64,000 bases of DNA from Ramlibacter tataouinensis (GTDB lineage Bacteria; Pseudomonadota; Gammaproteobacteria; Burkholderiales; Burkholderiaceae_C). The position numbers were made by a program, and so were the translations under genes. The notes beneath the pieces are model-generated. The model was not told where the DNA came from, made no database searches, and worked only from the letters and a program-made list of their open reading frames with translations. Where the stretch lies: NCBI RefSeq assembly GCF_001580455.1, contig NZ_CP010951.1, positions 4,427,001-4,491,000 of the forward strand, in the 5' to 3' direction. How positions within the stretch are numbered: position 1 is the first letter of the stretch; every line of letters starts with the position of its first letter. Of the stretch, positions 63,032 through 64,000 are shown piece by piece.

Positions 63032-63625
63032 TCACGCGGCTCGGCCCACAACCGGCCAGCGCGGCGCGAGTTCGTGCGGCACGCCCAGCAGGTCGAGCAC
63101 GCGTGCCACGCTCTGGTTCACGATGTCGTCGACGGAGTTCGGGTGCAGGTAGAACGCCGGCACCGGCGGGCAGACGATGGCGCCCATCTCGGTGACGGCG
63201 GTCATGTTGCGCAGGTGGCCCAGGTGCAGCGGCGTCTCGCGCGCCAGCAGCACGAGGCGGCGGCGCTCCTTCAGCATGACGTCGGCGGCGCGCGTGAGCA
63301 GGTTGTCCGACAGCCCGTGCGCCACCGCGGCGAGCGTGCGCATGGAGCAGGGCGCGATCACCATGCCGTCGCAGCCGAAGCTGCCGCTGGCGATCGAGGC
63401 CCCGACATCCGAGGCGTCGTGCACGAGGTCGGCGCAGGCGGCGAGGTCGGACATCGTCATGCCCAGCTCGTGCGCCACGGTGCGGGCACCCGAAGGCGAG
63501 ACCACGAGATGCGATTCGATGCCACCGGCCGCGCGCAAGGCCTGCAGGGTGCGCAGGCCGTAGATGGCCCCGCTGGCGCCACTGATGGCGACCACCACGC
63601 GCCGCACGGCGCTCAGCCGCGCCAT
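63032..63625 (-). CDS. ubiX: Flavin prenyltransferase UbiX
   Basis: A 197-residue UbiX, which makes prenylated FMN for UbiD from FMN and dimethylallyl phosphate. The N-terminal RRVVVAISGASGAIYGLRTL is the FMN-binding motif, and VIAPCSMRTLAAVAHGLSDN and LVLLARETPLHLGHLRNM are conserved. It lies between ubiT and ubiD and overlaps the ubiT end by 13 bases. The three-gene run indicates a ubiquinone operon. Confidence 0.96.
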   Translation of the reverse strand: MARLSAVRRVVVAISGASGAIYGLRTLQALRAAGGIESHLVVSPSGARTVAHELGMTMSDLAACADLVHDASDVGASIASGSFGCDGMVIAPCSMRTLAAVAHGLSDNLLTRAADVMLKERRRLVLLARETPLHLGHLRNMTAVTEMGAIVCPPVPAFYLHPNSVDDIVNQSVARVLDLLGVPHELAPRWPVVGRAA

Positions 63626-64000
63626 GGCGTGCGGCCGGGGCCGGCGGGCCGCGCGCGCCTGAAGCGGCCAAGGTCGAGCACCGGCAGATCCAGCGCATCG
63701 AGGGTGTTCTTCACGACCAGGCCCAGTTCCGTGTCGCCCTCCATCGACAGACGCCGGCTGAAGAACAGCGTGTCCGCATCTTCCTGGCGCTGCGCGAGCT
63801 GCAGGAAGTCCGGCCCGGTGGCCGCGATGGTGAGGTCGGTTTGCGGCTGGCGCGGGAGCGCGGCGAAGCGCTTGCCGTTCCAGGTGAAGTCCACCATCAC
63901 GCCGGCATCCCGGATGTTGATGCGGAACTTGCGGTGAGCCAGCCGCGCGCGCACGTCCTCGGGCAGCTGCGGGGCGAGGCCCAGATTGAGCGCCGTGGCC
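63613..64000 (-). CDS. ubiT: UbiT-like SCP2 domain protein, N-terminus beyond window
   Basis: The last 129 codons of a gene entering from the window edge. It shows the SCP2/sterol-carrier fold (AHRKFRINIRDAGVMVDFTW, LTIAATGPDFLQLAQRQED) and ends with LVVKNTLDALDLPVLDLGRF, as in E. coli UbiT (YhbT). UbiT is an accessory factor in oxygen-independent ubiquinone synthesis that acts with UbiU and UbiV, not seen here. It shares an operon with ubiX and ubiD. The frame stays open to base 64000, so the start is outside. Confidence 0.85.
   Translation of the reverse strand, partial: ATALNLGLAPQLPEDVRARLAHRKFRINIRDAGVMVDFTWNGKRFAALPRQPQTDLTIAATGPDFLQLAQRQEDADTLFFSRRLSMEGDTELGLVVKNTLDALDLPVLDLGRFRRARPAGPGRTPWRG

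Noticed and set aside
61542..63698. Apparent 718-residue fusion upstream of ubiD
   Set aside because: The first part runs through ubiX in a wrong frame. UbiD begins at 63029 with its conserved N-terminus.

Overview
The window is about 64 kb of high-GC DNA with dense, mostly SD-led genes. The thrS-infC-rpmI-rplT-pheS-pheT-ihfA order, class I PHA synthase cluster, Bug (tripartite tricarboxylate) binding proteins, TRAP transporter, KA-repeat/SWIB chromatin protein and many CoA-linked aromatic and acyl catabolic genes point to a betaproteobacterium of the Burkholderiales, most like Comamonadaceae (Ramlibacter/Variovorax type). The taxon is inferred from gene content and protein style; no search was run. 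No phage, IS element, integrase or CRISPR array was seen.

Layout. 1-1.0 kb: molybdopterin genes (moeA end, moaD, moaE). 1.0-9.6 kb: an unknown protein, clpB with a heat-shock-type promoter, two orphan proteins, 1-Cys peroxiredoxin, AcuI-type reductase, an SDR, a DnaJ-domain membrane protein and a Nudix hydrolase. 9.7-12.9 kb: ExeA-like ATPase, GspB-like protein and a bactofilin. 13.0-19.9 kb: an uncharacterised catabolic module (Bug protein, Gfo/Idh/MocA oxidoreductase, DUF993 aldolase-like protein, TIM-barrel isomerase, ThDP enzyme) with a TetR regulator and two near-identical 22-bp operators. 20-23.9 kb: SWIB chromatin protein, DMT exporter, GGCT-like protein, isocitrate lyase with a complex promoter, and a mini zinc-ribbon protein. 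23.9-31.9 kb: the translation operon from thrS to ihfA, opened by a hairpin-rich leader ending in a terminator; infC appears to start at ATC. 32-36 kb: tRNA-Pro(GGG) followed by a signalling trio of class III cyclase-FHA, FHA/TagH-like protein and Ser/Thr kinase. 36-41.6 kb: Nudix, TRAP transporter, FAH-family hydrolase, ABM protein and maleylacetoacetate isomerase. 41.7-46.9 kb: pgeF, then phaC-phaA-phaB and a small conserved protein. 47-49 kb: FkbM methyltransferase and dusA. 49-59.9 kb: an aryl-CoA operon (bifunctional salicylyl/2-aminobenzoyl-CoA monooxygenase-reductase, enoyl-CoA hydratase, acyl-CoA dehydrogenase, RidA) next to a LysR-controlled acyl-CoA dehydrogenase/Bug/CoA-transferase/glutaryl-CoA dehydrogenase operon. 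A scrap of a second glutaryl-CoA dehydrogenase gene marks the junction. 60-64 kb: a membrane sulfatase-fold protein and ubiD-ubiX-ubiT.

Together the genes describe an aerobic or facultative heterotroph that takes up organic acids through high-affinity binding proteins, degrades aromatic and dicarboxylic acids through CoA thioesters to acetyl-CoA, runs the glyoxylate shunt and stores carbon as polyhydroxybutyrate. The parts I think deserve follow-up are the thrS leader RNA, the TetR two-operator catabolic module, the cyclase/FHA/kinase trio, and the gcdH recombination scar.
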